A stretch of DNA of 64,000 bases from Paenibacillus sp. HWE-109. Lineage in GTDB: Bacteria > Bacillota > Bacilli > Paenibacillales > NBRC-103111. Positions within the stretch are counted from its first letter, which is position 1, and every line of letters begins with the position of its first letter. The notes beneath the pieces are model-generated. The model had not been told where the DNA came from. It saw only the letters and a program-made list of their open reading frames with translations, and made no database searches. This document shows, one piece after another, positions 8,874 to 18,142 of this stretch. The translations under genes were made by a program, and so were the position numbers. The DNA is taken from contig NZ_CP091881.1 in NCBI RefSeq assembly GCF_022163125.1, forward strand, positions 7,145,001 to 7,209,000. Direction: 5' to 3'.

Positions 8874-9548
8874 ATGAATATCTTAATTATTGAAGACGAT
8901 TCCAGCATCCAGATGCTGCTCAAGCTCAGCCTTGAGGTCGAAGGTTTCCATCCCATGGTGGCGGGTACTGTTGCAGCCGGTCTCCATGAATTGAGCTCAC
9001 AGCATATCGATTTAATTTTGCTCGACCTTATGCTGCCTGATCAGTCGGGGTTCGAACTGCTGAAGACGCTGCAAACGGCCTACAAAGAAATTCCGGTCAT
9101 CGTGCTAACGGCCAAGAATGAGATGAATGATAAAATATTAGGCTTCCAGCTCGGAGCCGATGATTACTTGACCAAGCCGTTCGAGACGCGCGAGCTGATT
9201 ATGCGAATTCGCGCCGTTATGCGGCGGATGACCCCGGATGCAGCCTCACCAACGATGGATGTTCTTGTGGTTGGCCTCATCGAGATCGATCGGAACGAGC
9301 GGTCTGTGACCATAGCCGGAAAGCTCGTCAAAACGACCAGCAAGGAGTTTGATTTCCTCTGGCTATTATGCAAGAACCCCAAGAAAGTGTTCACCAGGGA
9401 GCACATTTTAGACCAAGTATGGGGCTTCGAGTATTACGGACAGACGCGCTCTGTCGATATGATGGTGAATCGTCTGCGTGAGAAAATCAAACCTTACGAC
9501 CATGTGCTCGCCACGGTTCACGGCATGGGCTACAAGTTGGAGGTTTAA
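8874..9548 (+). CDS. OmpR/PhoB-family response regulator
   Basis: This 224-residue protein has a receiver domain (residues 1-118) with acidic pocket E8-D9, phospho-acceptor D51 in LILLDLMLPDQSG and conserved K101 in YLTKPF. A winged-helix DNA-binding domain follows (about 130-224, ending VHGMGYKLEV). The start at 8874 was chosen for AAAGGAA seven bases upstream; a longer reading from 8823 has no site. It pairs with the histidine kinase starting three bases past its stop. All the downstream transport genes run in the same direction, so it probably controls that transporter. Confidence 0.92.
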   Translation: MNILIIEDDSSIQMLLKLSLEVEGFHPMVAGTVAAGLHELSSQHIDLILLDLMLPDQSGFELLKTLQTAYKEIPVIVLTAKNEMNDKILGFQLGADDYLTKPFETRELIMRIRAVMRRMTPDAASPTMDVLVVGLIEIDRNERSVTIAGKLVKTTSKEFDFLWLLCKNPKKVFTREHILDQVWGFEYYGQTRSVDMMVNRLREKIKPYDHVLATVHGMGYKLEV

Positions 9549-9551
9549 GCG

Positions 9552-10988
9552 ATGAAACTGCGCAACAAACTATTCATACAACACACCATCACCATCGTTA
9601 TGCTGCTAGCCGCGATGTATGTGGTGGTGAATTATACGCTGAGTAAAAGCATGATTGAGCGTGACACCCAAACTTTGGATCAGTATTATGCGCTGCATCG
9701 CATTGAAGCTCTGAAAATTGTGAACGATAAGAAAATCAGCATCGAGCAGTTGTTTTCCGGTGCCTATGCCCCGCTGATCGCCTCCCATCTGGCGGCAAAC
9801 AGCAACTTTCAGGTACAGTTGTTTGATCCTGAAGGAACGATTATCGGAGACAGCGGCAACAAAGAGGATTTGATTAAACGAAGCGATATCGATGCAGCCT
9901 TGGCCGGACAAACTGCCACCGTCATTACCGAAGGGGAAACCAGCAAGATCCTTATCTATGCCTCTCCCTTCACCTATGAAGGCAAGACCGTGGGCGGGTT
10001 CCGCTACCTCCTTGATCTGAACAAGCACGAAGAGACGCTCTCAGAGATGCGTACCTGGTTTATTGGCGTTGCTCTCGGCTGTTTGCTCATTGCCCTCCTG
10101 GCGAGCTACTCGTTCTCCTTCTTTATCATGAAACCTCTGCATGCCCTCCAGCAGGCGCTGAAACTGGTCACGATCGGCGATTTCAGCCGCAAAATTGTGG
10201 TTCGCAGCCAAGATGAGGTCCGCGAACTGGCTGACGACTTCAACCAAATGTCGAAAGCGCTGCAAGAACATATCGAACTGCTGCATTACGAGCAGAGCAA
10301 ACAAAAAAAGTTTTACGATAATGTCACTCATGAGCTCAAAACGCCGCTAACGTCGATTATTGGCTTCTCCGATTTGATTGACAAAATGGAGCGCACCGAT
10401 GATATTCGGACGTGCAATGTCTATATTCGCAAGGAAAGCACGCGTCTTCTGCAAATGGTGGAGGAATTGCTCCAATCCTCGCTCAAAGGCGATGAAGCTT
10501 GGCGTGTCCAAGTCGAACGGACCGATCTGGCTGCCATTCTCACGGACAGTCTGCGCATTCTGGAGCCAACCCTGCATAAATCTTCGATTATGACAACGGT
10601 CCAGGTCGCGCCGTGCGAGGTTTACGTCGATCCCAAGCGCACCCAGCAGGTGCTGTTCAATGTCATTGAGAATGCAATCAAGCACAGTGAATGTACGGAA
10701 CTGACCATTCGATTGGAGCAGCAAGAATATCAATGTCTTGTGCGCATCATCGATAACGGCAAAGGGATGAATGATCAGGATACAAGCACCCTGTTCGTAG
10801 CAACCGAACACAAGCAAAACCGACCTATTTCCCCGCAATCACACGGGCTTGGCCTGCTGCTTTGCAAGCAGCTTATGGAGCTGCAAGGCGGCGATATCAT
10901 CGTCCACAGCCGTGAAGGAAGCGGAACGGAAGTCGTTCTCCAATTCCCAATCGAACCGGTGCCCTTTCCCGTTCTGTTACAAAATTGA
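9552..10988 (+). CDS. Membrane sensor histidine kinase
   Basis: This 478-residue kinase has a membrane helix at about 8-28, an outside sensing domain of roughly 140 residues, and a second helix at 168-192. Then come a HAMP linker (193-245), the dimerisation/phosphoacceptor box VTHELKTPLTS with H260, and an HATPase domain with N box NVIENAIKH, G1 DNGKGM and G2 HGLGLLLCKQ. It is translationally close to the response regulator (three-base gap). The sensed signal is unknown; its link with two paralogous binding proteins downstream suggests it reports the transported solute directly or through a binding protein. Confidence 0.92.
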   Translation: MKLRNKLFIQHTITIVMLLAAMYVVVNYTLSKSMIERDTQTLDQYYALHRIEALKIVNDKKISIEQLFSGAYAPLIASHLAANSNFQVQLFDPEGTIIGDSGNKEDLIKRSDIDAALAGQTATVITEGETSKILIYASPFTYEGKTVGGFRYLLDLNKHEETLSEMRTWFIGVALGCLLIALLASYSFSFFIMKPLHALQQALKLVTIGDFSRKIVVRSQDEVRELADDFNQMSKALQEHIELLHYEQSKQKKFYDNVTHELKTPLTSIIGFSDLIDKMERTDDIRTCNVYIRKESTRLLQMVEELLQSSLKGDEAWRVQVERTDLAAILTDSLRILEPTLHKSSIMTTVQVAPCEVYVDPKRTQQVLFNVIENAIKHSECTELTIRLEQQEYQCLVRIIDNGKGMNDQDTSTLFVATEHKQNRPISPQSHGLGLLLCKQLMELQGGDIIVHSREGSGTEVVLQFPIEPVPFPVLLQN

Positions 10989-11031
10989 TACAAATCGATG
11001 ATTTTTCTGAGATAAAAGGAGAGTAGTCTAC

Positions 11032-11820
11032 ATGCAAGAGGAGAAGAAAGGGCTTTCATGGATGCGTCTCATCTTATTGCAAATCGTGATCGGTTGTACG
11101 ATAATCGCCATTTTTGCTTATGTATTCCGCATCGGTGTCGATGAAGTACGTATCGTACCCAAAGAAGTAAACAGCCGGGATATGTTCGATGGTGTTCCCA
11201 TGCGTATGAATGTGACCTACCCGGGAATTGGCACCATATCGATTGACGATCCCAAAGAGCTGATCGCTTGGAAAGCATCGTTCACCCGAATCTTGAGCGG
11301 GGGCACGCAGCAAAATCGTGCAAACGCTTCACGACTGCTGTTAACGGGCTCCATTGCTTATTTGGATCAGGAGGATATCCCTTTCCAAATCGGAACGAGC
11401 GGCTTTCGCTTTGGGTCGGACTGGGTCAACTCCCTGGACATTAGCGCAGAAATCCGGAAGCTGCAGAACATGCTCATCGACAAAACGCTGACCTCGGATA
11501 CGGTTGCTGGCGCTATCGCGAACCGCAGCCATCAGGTGTTCCGTTTGCAGGATGATGGTCTGCTCACAGCGCTCTCCGATACTGATCGAGCAGCGCTTAC
11601 GAGGCAGATGCGATCTGCTGTCAGGCTGATTGATTTCAGTCACTTCGATTTCTTGGCCGAACAACCCAGTTCCCACTTTGTTGTACAATTAACCGACGAA
11701 TTAGTGAAGGGGAAGCATTGGCTGCATGTTGATCGTTATGACAACGCTTACTTCATCGTTTTCGATTTGCTGGATGAAACCAACCATAAAGCCTATTTCA
11801 AGTTAAGTGATGCCTCCTAA
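11032..11820 (+). CDS. Membrane-anchored extracytoplasmic protein of unknown function
   Basis: This 262-residue protein has one N-terminal membrane helix (about residues 13-32, LLQIVIGCTIIAIFAYVFRI) and an otherwise soluble body. It should be anchored with its body outside the cell. No family was recognised. The gene sits between the two-component pair and the first binding protein, 43 bp after the kinase and preceded by AAAGGAG. The position suggests an accessory sensor or a modulator of the kinase or transporter, but this is inference from context only. Confidence 0.6.
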   Translation: MQEEKKGLSWMRLILLQIVIGCTIIAIFAYVFRIGVDEVRIVPKEVNSRDMFDGVPMRMNVTYPGIGTISIDDPKELIAWKASFTRILSGGTQQNRANASRLLLTGSIAYLDQEDIPFQIGTSGFRFGSDWVNSLDISAEIRKLQNMLIDKTLTSDTVAGAIANRSHQVFRLQDDGLLTALSDTDRAALTRQMRSAVRLIDFSHFDFLAEQPSSHFVVQLTDELVKGKHWLHVDRYDNAYFIVFDLLDETNHKAYFKLSDAS

Positions 11821-11844
11821 CCTATTGAGGGGATGGTTGATGAA

Positions 11845-12879
11845 ATGGCTAGAAAGAAAAGCAATAGTTCCGTTATGATCCTATCGATCATTGTTGTCGT
11901 CCTGGTAGCAGGATTCTTCCTGTACAAATCCGGTGTATTTGGAGGGAAATCCAAAGGCAAGATTACCGTTTACTCCATTTTCCAAGAGGAAGAAGCTCGT
12001 AAAATCTTGGATAAATTCAAAGCAGAAACCGGCATCGACTACGACGTTCTTCGTCTGCCAAGCGGCGAGGCGGTAACTCGCGTGCAGAATGAAATGGGCA
12101 AGCCGCAGGCCGACTTCCTGATGGGCGGTCCCGCTGATTCGCATGAAGTGCTGAAAAAAGCTGGCGCGCTGGAAACGTACATTTCCCCGAATGCCAAAGA
12201 TATTCCTGACAATATGAAAGACAAAGAAGGCGCTTGGACAGGGTTTTACTTGAATCCAATTGCGATTGGGATCAATGAGCAGCGTTGGAAAGAGAAATAT
12301 GCCACAGCTCCTTATCCGCAGACGTTCCAAGAGCTTCTTGACCCGAAATTCAAAGGCGAAATCGGCATGTCCGACCCAGCTACATCCGGCACAGCCTACA
12401 CAGCGGTAGCTTCGCTAGCCCAAGTTTGGGGCAAAGACGAAATGCTGAAATATGTCGCCAAATTGCTGCCAAACCTGAAAGAGAGACCGAAATCCGGCAT
12501 CGAGCCGATTCAGAAAGCAGCTAAAGGCGAATACACGATTGGCATTACCTTCCTGGGCGACCAATTAAAAATGAAAAATCAAGGCAACCCGATTGTCAGT
12601 ATCGTTCCTGAAGCCGCTGGCTATGAAGTGGGCGGACTTGCGATCGTCAAAGGCGGCGCTAACACCGCAGGCGCCAAAAAACTCATGGATTTCATGTTAA
12701 CGAATGAGCCTGGCTTGCTTTATACCGAATCTGCTTTTGCAAGCTCTGTGAAACCTACCGTGCCGATTCCAAAAGGCGGAATTGACATTAAAACAACGAA
12801 ATACAACACGACCTACAGCTTGTGGAAAGCTGCCGAACAGCGTAAAGAACTGCAAGATGCGCTGAAAAACCTCAAATAA
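11845..12879 (+). CDS. ABC transporter substrate-binding protein, Fe3+/aminoethylphosphonate-like (paralogue 1)
   Basis: This 344-residue extracytoplasmic binding protein is held by an uncleaved-looking N-terminal helix (SSVMILSIIVVVLVAGFFLY), with no lipobox cysteine. The mature part begins GKITVYSIFQEEEARKILDKF, as in the bacterial extracellular solute-binding family that serves FbpB/AfuB-type permeases. It is a clear paralogue of the protein at 15837: both have YxIFQE, SGEA, LGGPAD/MGGPAD and PATSGTxYT/PETSGTGYT in the same order. The start was set at 11845; the ATG at 11833 abuts the ribosome site GAGGGG. Ligand could be ferric iron, an organophosphonate or a phosphorylated compound. Confidence 0.82.
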   Translation: MARKKSNSSVMILSIIVVVLVAGFFLYKSGVFGGKSKGKITVYSIFQEEEARKILDKFKAETGIDYDVLRLPSGEAVTRVQNEMGKPQADFLMGGPADSHEVLKKAGALETYISPNAKDIPDNMKDKEGAWTGFYLNPIAIGINEQRWKEKYATAPYPQTFQELLDPKFKGEIGMSDPATSGTAYTAVASLAQVWGKDEMLKYVAKLLPNLKERPKSGIEPIQKAAKGEYTIGITFLGDQLKMKNQGNPIVSIVPEAAGYEVGGLAIVKGGANTAGAKKLMDFMLTNEPGLLYTESAFASSVKPTVPIPKGGIDIKTTKYNTTYSLWKAAEQRKELQDALKNLK

Positions 12880-12971
12880 TAGTAAGCGGTTACAGGGCAT
12901 TGGAGCAGGCCTGTCTGGCCTGCCCATGCCCTCCTACACAATGAATTTTGGAAGGTGGTCGTGAACCCCTT

Positions 12972-14630
12972 ATGATCATAGAAAAAAAGGGTATGGGTTC
13001 ATCGATCGGCAGACTGGTGAAAGATCCATCCTCGCTGATCCTTGTGCTTATCAGTTTCGCTGTTCTCTGTCTCTTCGTCATCTATCCGCTGATCTACGTT
13101 ATTGCCCTTCCGGGAGCCACGGATTGGACAACTTTCTTCAGCAAAAGCCGGTATGGCACCGCACTGCTGAATACAGTCGTCAGTTCCTCCCTATCGGCGC
13201 TAACCGCGACCGTTTGCGGCTTTATCTATGCGTATTCGATTCATTACAGCAACATTGCAGGGAAAAAGTTCTTCCGCTTTATCGCATTCCTGCCGATTCT
13301 GGCACCATCCGTCATGACCGGTCTAGCGTTCCTACTGCTCTTCGGCCGAGGCGGCATGGTCTCGCAAACCTTGAAAGCATGGTTTAATGTCGAGCTCGAT
13401 TTATACGGATTACCAGGTCTCTGGATCGTCCAAACGATTTCCTATTTCCCGCTTGCTTATATGACCATTACAGGTGTTCTTCGCTCTATTTCGCCGAATT
13501 TGGAAATCGCAGCCCAGAATCTGGGTGCCCGCGGTTTCAAGCTTTTTCGAACGATTACGTTTAAATTGGCGCTGCCTGGCGTAATTAACGCCTTCTTATT
13601 GGTAGCTATCAACTGTTTTGCTGACTTCGGAAATCCCAAGCTGATTGGGGGCAATTATTCTCTCTTGGCTGTTGAAATCTATGGAGAAATCATTAATAAC
13701 GAACCGGGCCTCGCGTCCGTCATGGGTCTCATTCTGGTCATCCCTGCCCTGCTGGTCTTCGTGATTCAAAGCCGATTATTGTCCAAGGGTTCCTATTCCA
13801 CTATTACAGGAAAGCCGGTTTCCGGGCTTAACCGGGTGAAAACTTCCCGCAAGACAGATGTCTTTCTGTTTATTTTCAACAGCATCATGGCGCTCTTCAT
13901 CTTGTCCATGTTTGCAATCACCATTTTGTTCGCTTTCACCAAAAACTTCGGTCGGGATAATACGTTTACGCTGGATCATATTTTCAAAATCGTATTCAAT
14001 CCGTCCAGTCCGGCCGTCCTTAACAGCTTGGTGCTATCGCTGATCAGCTCCATACTGGCTGTTGGCTTCGCCCTTGTCCTGGCTTATGTCGTAGTCCGCA
14101 AACCATTTCCTGGCAAGAAAATACTGGACTTCACTGCCGTGCTCCCGATTGCTTTGCCAGGGACGTTCGTAGGCTTGGCTTTGATCGTCGCTTTCAGCAA
14201 TGGACCTATCATGCTGCAAGGATCAGCCATCCTGATTATTGTGGCCATGCTGCTCAAGCAGATGCCAGTCGGTTATCGAGGTCTTACCGCTTCCTTCAAG
14301 CAGGTGGACAAATCGATTGAGGAAGCCGCAACGAATCTTGGGGCCGACAGCCGCCGCACGCTGACAACTATCGTGTTCCCCATGCTGCAAAAGACCATCG
14401 TCGCCAACTTCGTCTATGCCTTTATGAAAAATATGAACACATTAAGTACGATCGTCTTTCTCATTACGCCCAAATGGGTGGTCGCCGCCGTCTCGATCTT
14501 CAACTATGCCGAAACAGGAACCTATTACTGGGCAGCCGCTGTTGCCGTCGGCTTGATGGGGACAACACTGGCTACGCTTGGCGTCATGAAACTTATTTTC
14601 CGCTCGAAGGTCAAAATATTCGATTTCTAA
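12972..14630 (+). CDS. Fused two-domain ABC permease, FbpB/AfuB-like
   Basis: About 552 residues with roughly twelve membrane segments form two tandem permease domains. Each carries the EAA loop that contacts the ATPase: LEIAAQNLGARGFKLF in the first half and IEEAATNLGADSRRTL in the second. Fusion of both halves into one chain is typical of ferric-iron, aminoethylphosphonate and related importers. The start is ambiguous: ATG at 12972 follows GGAAGGTGG by 13 bases, and a TTG at 12948 would add eight residues without a site. It lies between the first binding protein and the ATPase in one operon. Confidence 0.88.
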   Translation: MIIEKKGMGSSIGRLVKDPSSLILVLISFAVLCLFVIYPLIYVIALPGATDWTTFFSKSRYGTALLNTVVSSSLSALTATVCGFIYAYSIHYSNIAGKKFFRFIAFLPILAPSVMTGLAFLLLFGRGGMVSQTLKAWFNVELDLYGLPGLWIVQTISYFPLAYMTITGVLRSISPNLEIAAQNLGARGFKLFRTITFKLALPGVINAFLLVAINCFADFGNPKLIGGNYSLLAVEIYGEIINNEPGLASVMGLILVIPALLVFVIQSRLLSKGSYSTITGKPVSGLNRVKTSRKTDVFLFIFNSIMALFILSMFAITILFAFTKNFGRDNTFTLDHIFKIVFNPSSPAVLNSLVLSLISSILAVGFALVLAYVVVRKPFPGKKILDFTAVLPIALPGTFVGLALIVAFSNGPIMLQGSAILIIVAMLLKQMPVGYRGLTASFKQVDKSIEEAATNLGADSRRTLTTIVFPMLQKTIVANFVYAFMKNMNTLSTIVFLITPKWVVAAVSIFNYAETGTYYWAAAVAVGLMGTTLATLGVMKLIFRSKVKIFDF

Positions 14631-14678
14631 CCGGTTAAGATGAACGATCTGAAGATAAGCTTTAAGGAGTGAGAAATC

Positions 14679-15758
14679 ATGAGTTCAAACATATTGTTGG
14701 ATTTAAAAAATGTCAGTAAAGTATTTGGCAGCAATCACGTTCTCAAACAGATCGATTTGCAAATTGAACGCGGGAAGTTCATTACCTTCCTTGGACCGAG
14801 CGGATGCGGGAAAACAACGCTGCTGCGCTCGATCGCTGGCTTCTACACGGTGGATGAGGGTGAGATTTGGATTGATGGCCAGCTCGTCAACGATCTGCCG
14901 CCCTACAAGCGCGGTACACCGATGGTGTTTCAGGAATATGCCCTATTCCCGCACATGACTGTGTTCGACAATGTTGCTTATGGGCTGGATATTCAGAAGC
15001 GCCCTGAAGCCGAAGTGCAGGAGCGCGTGAAGTCCGCCATGGCGAAAGTCAAATTAACAGGACTGGAAGAGCGCTATCCGCATGAGATGTCCGGGGGTCA
15101 GCAGCAGCGTGTAGCTATGGCGCGCGCTCTGGTCATGAATTCGCCAATCATCCTGCTTGATGAACCGCTCAGTAATCTGGATGCGAAACTGCGGGAAGAA
15201 GTTCGTGTGGAATTGCGCAGCATTCAGCAGGAGCTTGGCCTGACAGTGATCTATGTAACGCATGACCAGCTTGAAGCGCTGTCGATGTCCGATCACATCG
15301 TTGTGTTCAACAAAGGCGCGATCGATCAATACGGCACACCGCACGAAATCTATTACAAGCCTCGCACGCCCTATGTGGCTGACTTTATTGGCACGACCAA
15401 CTTCGTTGATGCCATTGTCCGCGAATCTGCGAATGGCAAGGCCGTTGTCGAGTACGGCAGCAGCGGCCGCACAGCTAGCGTAGGCATTGATGAAGCGGTG
15501 ACGCCCGGCGAGAAGGTTCTGCTCAGTATCCGCCCAGAATCCATGCGCATTAATGCAAGTGAACCTGGCGAATTCGCCGTAAGCGGCTTCGTGAAGTCAT
15601 CGATGTTCCTCGGCGAGAAGGAACGGTATTTTATTCTGGATGATAATATGAAAGAATGGATTGTCGACGCGTATGACATCGGTTTAACCCGATTCCAAGG
15701 AAATGTTAAGATCAGTGCCGCCGATGATAAAATCCATTTAATCAAGATTAACGAATAG
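14679..15758 (+). CDS. ABC transporter ATP-binding protein, FbpC/PotA-like
   Basis: This 359-residue ATPase has Walker A GPSGCGKT at 39-46, Q-loop VFQEYALFPHMT, signature MSGGQQQR, Walker B IILLDEPLSNLD and the switch histidine in VTHDQ. A C-terminal extension from about residue 240 has the appearance of a TOBE regulatory domain (VLLSIRPESMRIN). The start has AAGGAGTGAGAAATC directly before ATG. It would energise the fused permease encoded 48 bp upstream. The same architecture occurs in importers for ferric iron, polyamines and aminoethylphosphonate, so it does not decide the substrate. Confidence 0.92.
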   Translation: MSSNILLDLKNVSKVFGSNHVLKQIDLQIERGKFITFLGPSGCGKTTLLRSIAGFYTVDEGEIWIDGQLVNDLPPYKRGTPMVFQEYALFPHMTVFDNVAYGLDIQKRPEAEVQERVKSAMAKVKLTGLEERYPHEMSGGQQQRVAMARALVMNSPIILLDEPLSNLDAKLREEVRVELRSIQQELGLTVIYVTHDQLEALSMSDHIVVFNKGAIDQYGTPHEIYYKPRTPYVADFIGTTNFVDAIVRESANGKAVVEYGSSGRTASVGIDEAVTPGEKVLLSIRPESMRINASEPGEFAVSGFVKSSMFLGEKERYFILDDNMKEWIVDAYDIGLTRFQGNVKISAADDKIHLIKINE

Positions 15759-15836
15759 GACATAAATAAGAATAGCAGCTTGCTGAAAAGGGGAACTTTG
15801 GTTTCCTTTTTTGGCTGTTCAGGAGGGAATGGCATC

Positions 15837-16850
15837 ATGTGGAAAAAAGGCTTGCTCGTGCTTATGGTTGGTGTTGGGGTGATCCTTGGCTTTCTCGTTC
15901 TGGGGGAGAAGAAGAGCAATCAGCCCTTGAAGGTCTATGTCATCTTTCAGGAGGACGCTGGGCGAATTCTGCTCGAGACTTTCAAAAAGAAGACGGATCA
16001 GCCCTATGATATCATCCGGATGTCCAGCGGCGAGGCAAGCTATCATCTGCTGACACTGGGCAAGACCGGCATCGACGTAGTGCTTGGCGGACCCGCCGAC
16101 CTGCACGAGCAGCTCAAAAACAAAAGCAAATCCTTGCGCTATTCCTCCGCCGCCGCAGGCAGCATTCCCGCCAAATACAAAGACAGCGACGGCTACTGGA
16201 CTGGGATGTATATGGGCGCGTTAGCTATTGGCGTGAACCAAACCGTCTGGCAACAGGACCCTCAGCTTGCGGCACTGCCTCTGCCGCAGCGGTATGAGGA
16301 TTTGCTACGCCCTGAGCTCAAGGGCAAGATCGAGATTCCTGATCCGGAGACATCAGGAACAGGCTATACGCTGCTCGCCTCACTCGCGCAGCAGCGCGGG
16401 GACCGTGAAGCGATCGAGCTGATGCAGGCGCTCAAGAAGCAAAGCGCTTCGATGACGTTCGCTGGCAACACAAGCGCGCAGCATCTGGCAGAGGGCGAGA
16501 TGGCCGCCGCTGTCTCCTTCCTGAGCGACCAGCTGCGCTTCAAAAATTCGGGCTATAACATCCGTTCGTTCATCCCGCCTCAAGCCGGTTGGGAGATCGG
16601 CGCTGTCTCGATCCTCAAGGGAGGGAACAACCCCGCAGCAGCCAAACAGCTCGTGGATTTCATGCTGTCCCAGGAGATTCAAACCGATTACATGAACACA
16701 GCTTTTTCGTTCCCGGTGACACCGAATATCCCGGTGAACCCGCTCCTTGCTCCCGTAAAGCTGGAGAATCTTCTGGCTACGTACCGCTTTGATCTAGCCG
16801 CGCAGCAGCATGAGAAATTGCTGAGCGGTTGGCGGGATGCGATGGAGTAG
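15837..16850 (+). CDS. ABC transporter substrate-binding protein (paralogue 2)
   Basis: This 337-residue binding protein has an N-terminal hydrophobic anchor (GLLVLMVGVGVILGFLVLG) and no lipobox. Its body is the same fold and family as the protein at 11845 (PLKVYVIFQEDAGRILLETF against KITVYSIFQEEEARKILDKF). The start at 15837 is set by AGGAGGG ten bases upstream; the longer reading lacks a site. It ends the seven-gene cluster. Two diverged binding proteins for one permease/ATPase could widen ligand range, or one could act as a sensor for the two-component system. Which is true cannot be seen. Confidence 0.82.
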   Translation: MWKKGLLVLMVGVGVILGFLVLGEKKSNQPLKVYVIFQEDAGRILLETFKKKTDQPYDIIRMSSGEASYHLLTLGKTGIDVVLGGPADLHEQLKNKSKSLRYSSAAAGSIPAKYKDSDGYWTGMYMGALAIGVNQTVWQQDPQLAALPLPQRYEDLLRPELKGKIEIPDPETSGTGYTLLASLAQQRGDREAIELMQALKKQSASMTFAGNTSAQHLAEGEMAAAVSFLSDQLRFKNSGYNIRSFIPPQAGWEIGAVSILKGGNNPAAAKQLVDFMLSQEIQTDYMNTAFSFPVTPNIPVNPLLAPVKLENLLATYRFDLAAQQHEKLLSGWRDAME

Positions 16851-16883
16851 CAGCTAGCAGCTCTCGCCCTTGTGCAGCTGTGG

Positions 16884-16963
16884 TGCAGATGTACAGATGT
16901 GCAGATCTGCAGATGTGCAAATGTGCAAATGTGCAGACCTGCAGATGTGCAAATGTGCAAATA
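16884..16963. repeat. Ten tandem copies of an 8-bp unit (TGCAGATG)
   Basis: Ten consecutive octamers of the form TGCAGATG occur without interruption, with variants TGCAAATG, TGCAGATC, TGCAGACC and TACAGATG. The run is 80 bp and starts 34 bp past the second binding-protein stop. It lies outside any coding region. Confidence 0.9.
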
Positions 16964-16988
16964 AGAGTCTTTAGCAGCTCCTATTTGC
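16957..16988. repeat. Shortened copy of the CTAAAGACTCTTAT palindromic repeat family
   Basis: GCAAATAAGAGTCTTTAG is followed after two bases by GCTCCTATTTGC, so GCAAATA and TATTTGC form the outer arms. The same words frame the 114-bp units at 48.0-48.4 kb. The central part of the unit is missing here. A small hairpin (AAAAGC-GGGG-GCTTTT) at 16992-17007 follows and could end the upstream operon. Confidence 0.55.
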
Positions 16989-17110
16989 ACAAAAAGCGGG
17001 GGCTTTTCATGAATACGGTCAGGCCCCCTAATTCCGGAGAATCGGTTGTACAACAAGGTGTTATCTTCGTATTGCTTGTTTTTTGAAGCGCTGTCGGCTT
17101 CTTTTGCTAG

Positions 17111-18142
17111 TTAAATGGCGAGCACATAGCTGGACGTATCCATCGATGCTTTTTCTACCCACCTCATAAATGCGGCTGGCGATCGTTTACCGAGGCTTCT
17201 ATGCATGCGACGATTATTATAAAAATCCATGTACGTATGAATAGCTCGATAAGCTTCTTCAAACGTTTCAAAGCTTTCTTTCCTCAATAAGTCACGCTCT
17301 AATGTGGCATGGAATGATTCGATATAGGCATTTTTATTGGGCGTTTTGGGTGGAATCCGCTCGTGAATCATCGTTTCATCCTCACACATGTCTCCAAAAG
17401 CCTTGCTAATAAACTGAGGACCGTTGTCTGTGCGAATAATCGGCTTGCTTGCACCTGATGCTATGCGTGAACGTAGAGCGTCTTTAACCGCTTGGCAAAC
17501 ATGCTTAGCTTCGCAGCTGGATCCAAGATGATAGCCGACGATGCTTCGATCAAATACATCGATAATATCCGCGAGATAAAAGAATTGATCATAGCCTGCT
17601 ACGTACCCATATTTGATGTCTAATTGCCATAGTTGGTTGGACGCGTTAATGGTATGATTGCGGGCTAAACGTCTCGGATAATGAATCTTTTTGCGCCGCT
17701 GCGGATTTAAAATACCGAGCTTCTGACATAACCGATACACTTTCTTTTTGTTGATTACAAGGCTATGTTGAACGCGCAAACACTCCGTCAGTAGAACGTA
17801 ACCATAACTATGCTCCTCACCCGAAACTAGCTCTAACAGCCATTCCTCAATCTGGGCATTGCTTACGATTTGACCCGTATGCGTCTTCGAGTGAAGTGTG
17901 GCTGGACGCCCCCTTCCAGGTGCTGAAGGGCGCTTTAGCGAAGAACGCATAACTTTGTGACGGTCGTAGTAGGTCGAAGAAGCCACATTAGTTAGGCGCA
18001 GTACAGTCGTTATGGGATGTCCCTGCTCGATGAACGTTTGGGCAATGTTGAGTTTATCTTCGAGGCAGGGCTGGACTTTTTTACAAGTTCTCTCAGAATA
18101 TTGTTTTCCAACTCTTTCTCTCCGAGTGCTTTTAGCGCACAA
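17111..18142 (-). CDS. IS3-family transposase OrfB (DDE integrase domain)
   Basis: The 343-codon frame has an HTH-like leader, then the rve integrase core. The catalytic triad is visible as LWQLDIKYG (first Asp), IIRTDNGPQFIS (second Asp) and PNKNAYIESFHATLERDLL (Glu), with the usual spacing between the last two. The C-terminus carries the RMHRSLGKRSP motif typical of IS3 members. It overlaps OrfA in the -1 frame and is most likely made as an OrfAB fusion by ribosomal slippage, so the listed start is only formal. The frame is intact, so the element could be active. Confidence 0.92.
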   Translation of the reverse strand: MCAKSTRRERVGKQYSERTCKKVQPCLEDKLNIAQTFIEQGHPITTVLRLTNVASSTYYDRHKVMRSSLKRPSAPGRGRPATLHSKTHTGQIVSNAQIEEWLLELVSGEEHSYGYVLLTECLRVQHSLVINKKKVYRLCQKLGILNPQRRKKIHYPRRLARNHTINASNQLWQLDIKYGYVAGYDQFFYLADIIDVFDRSIVGYHLGSSCEAKHVCQAVKDALRSRIASGASKPIIRTDNGPQFISKAFGDMCEDETMIHERIPPKTPNKNAYIESFHATLERDLLRKESFETFEEAYRAIHTYMDFYNNRRMHRSLGKRSPAAFMRWVEKASMDTSSYVLAI

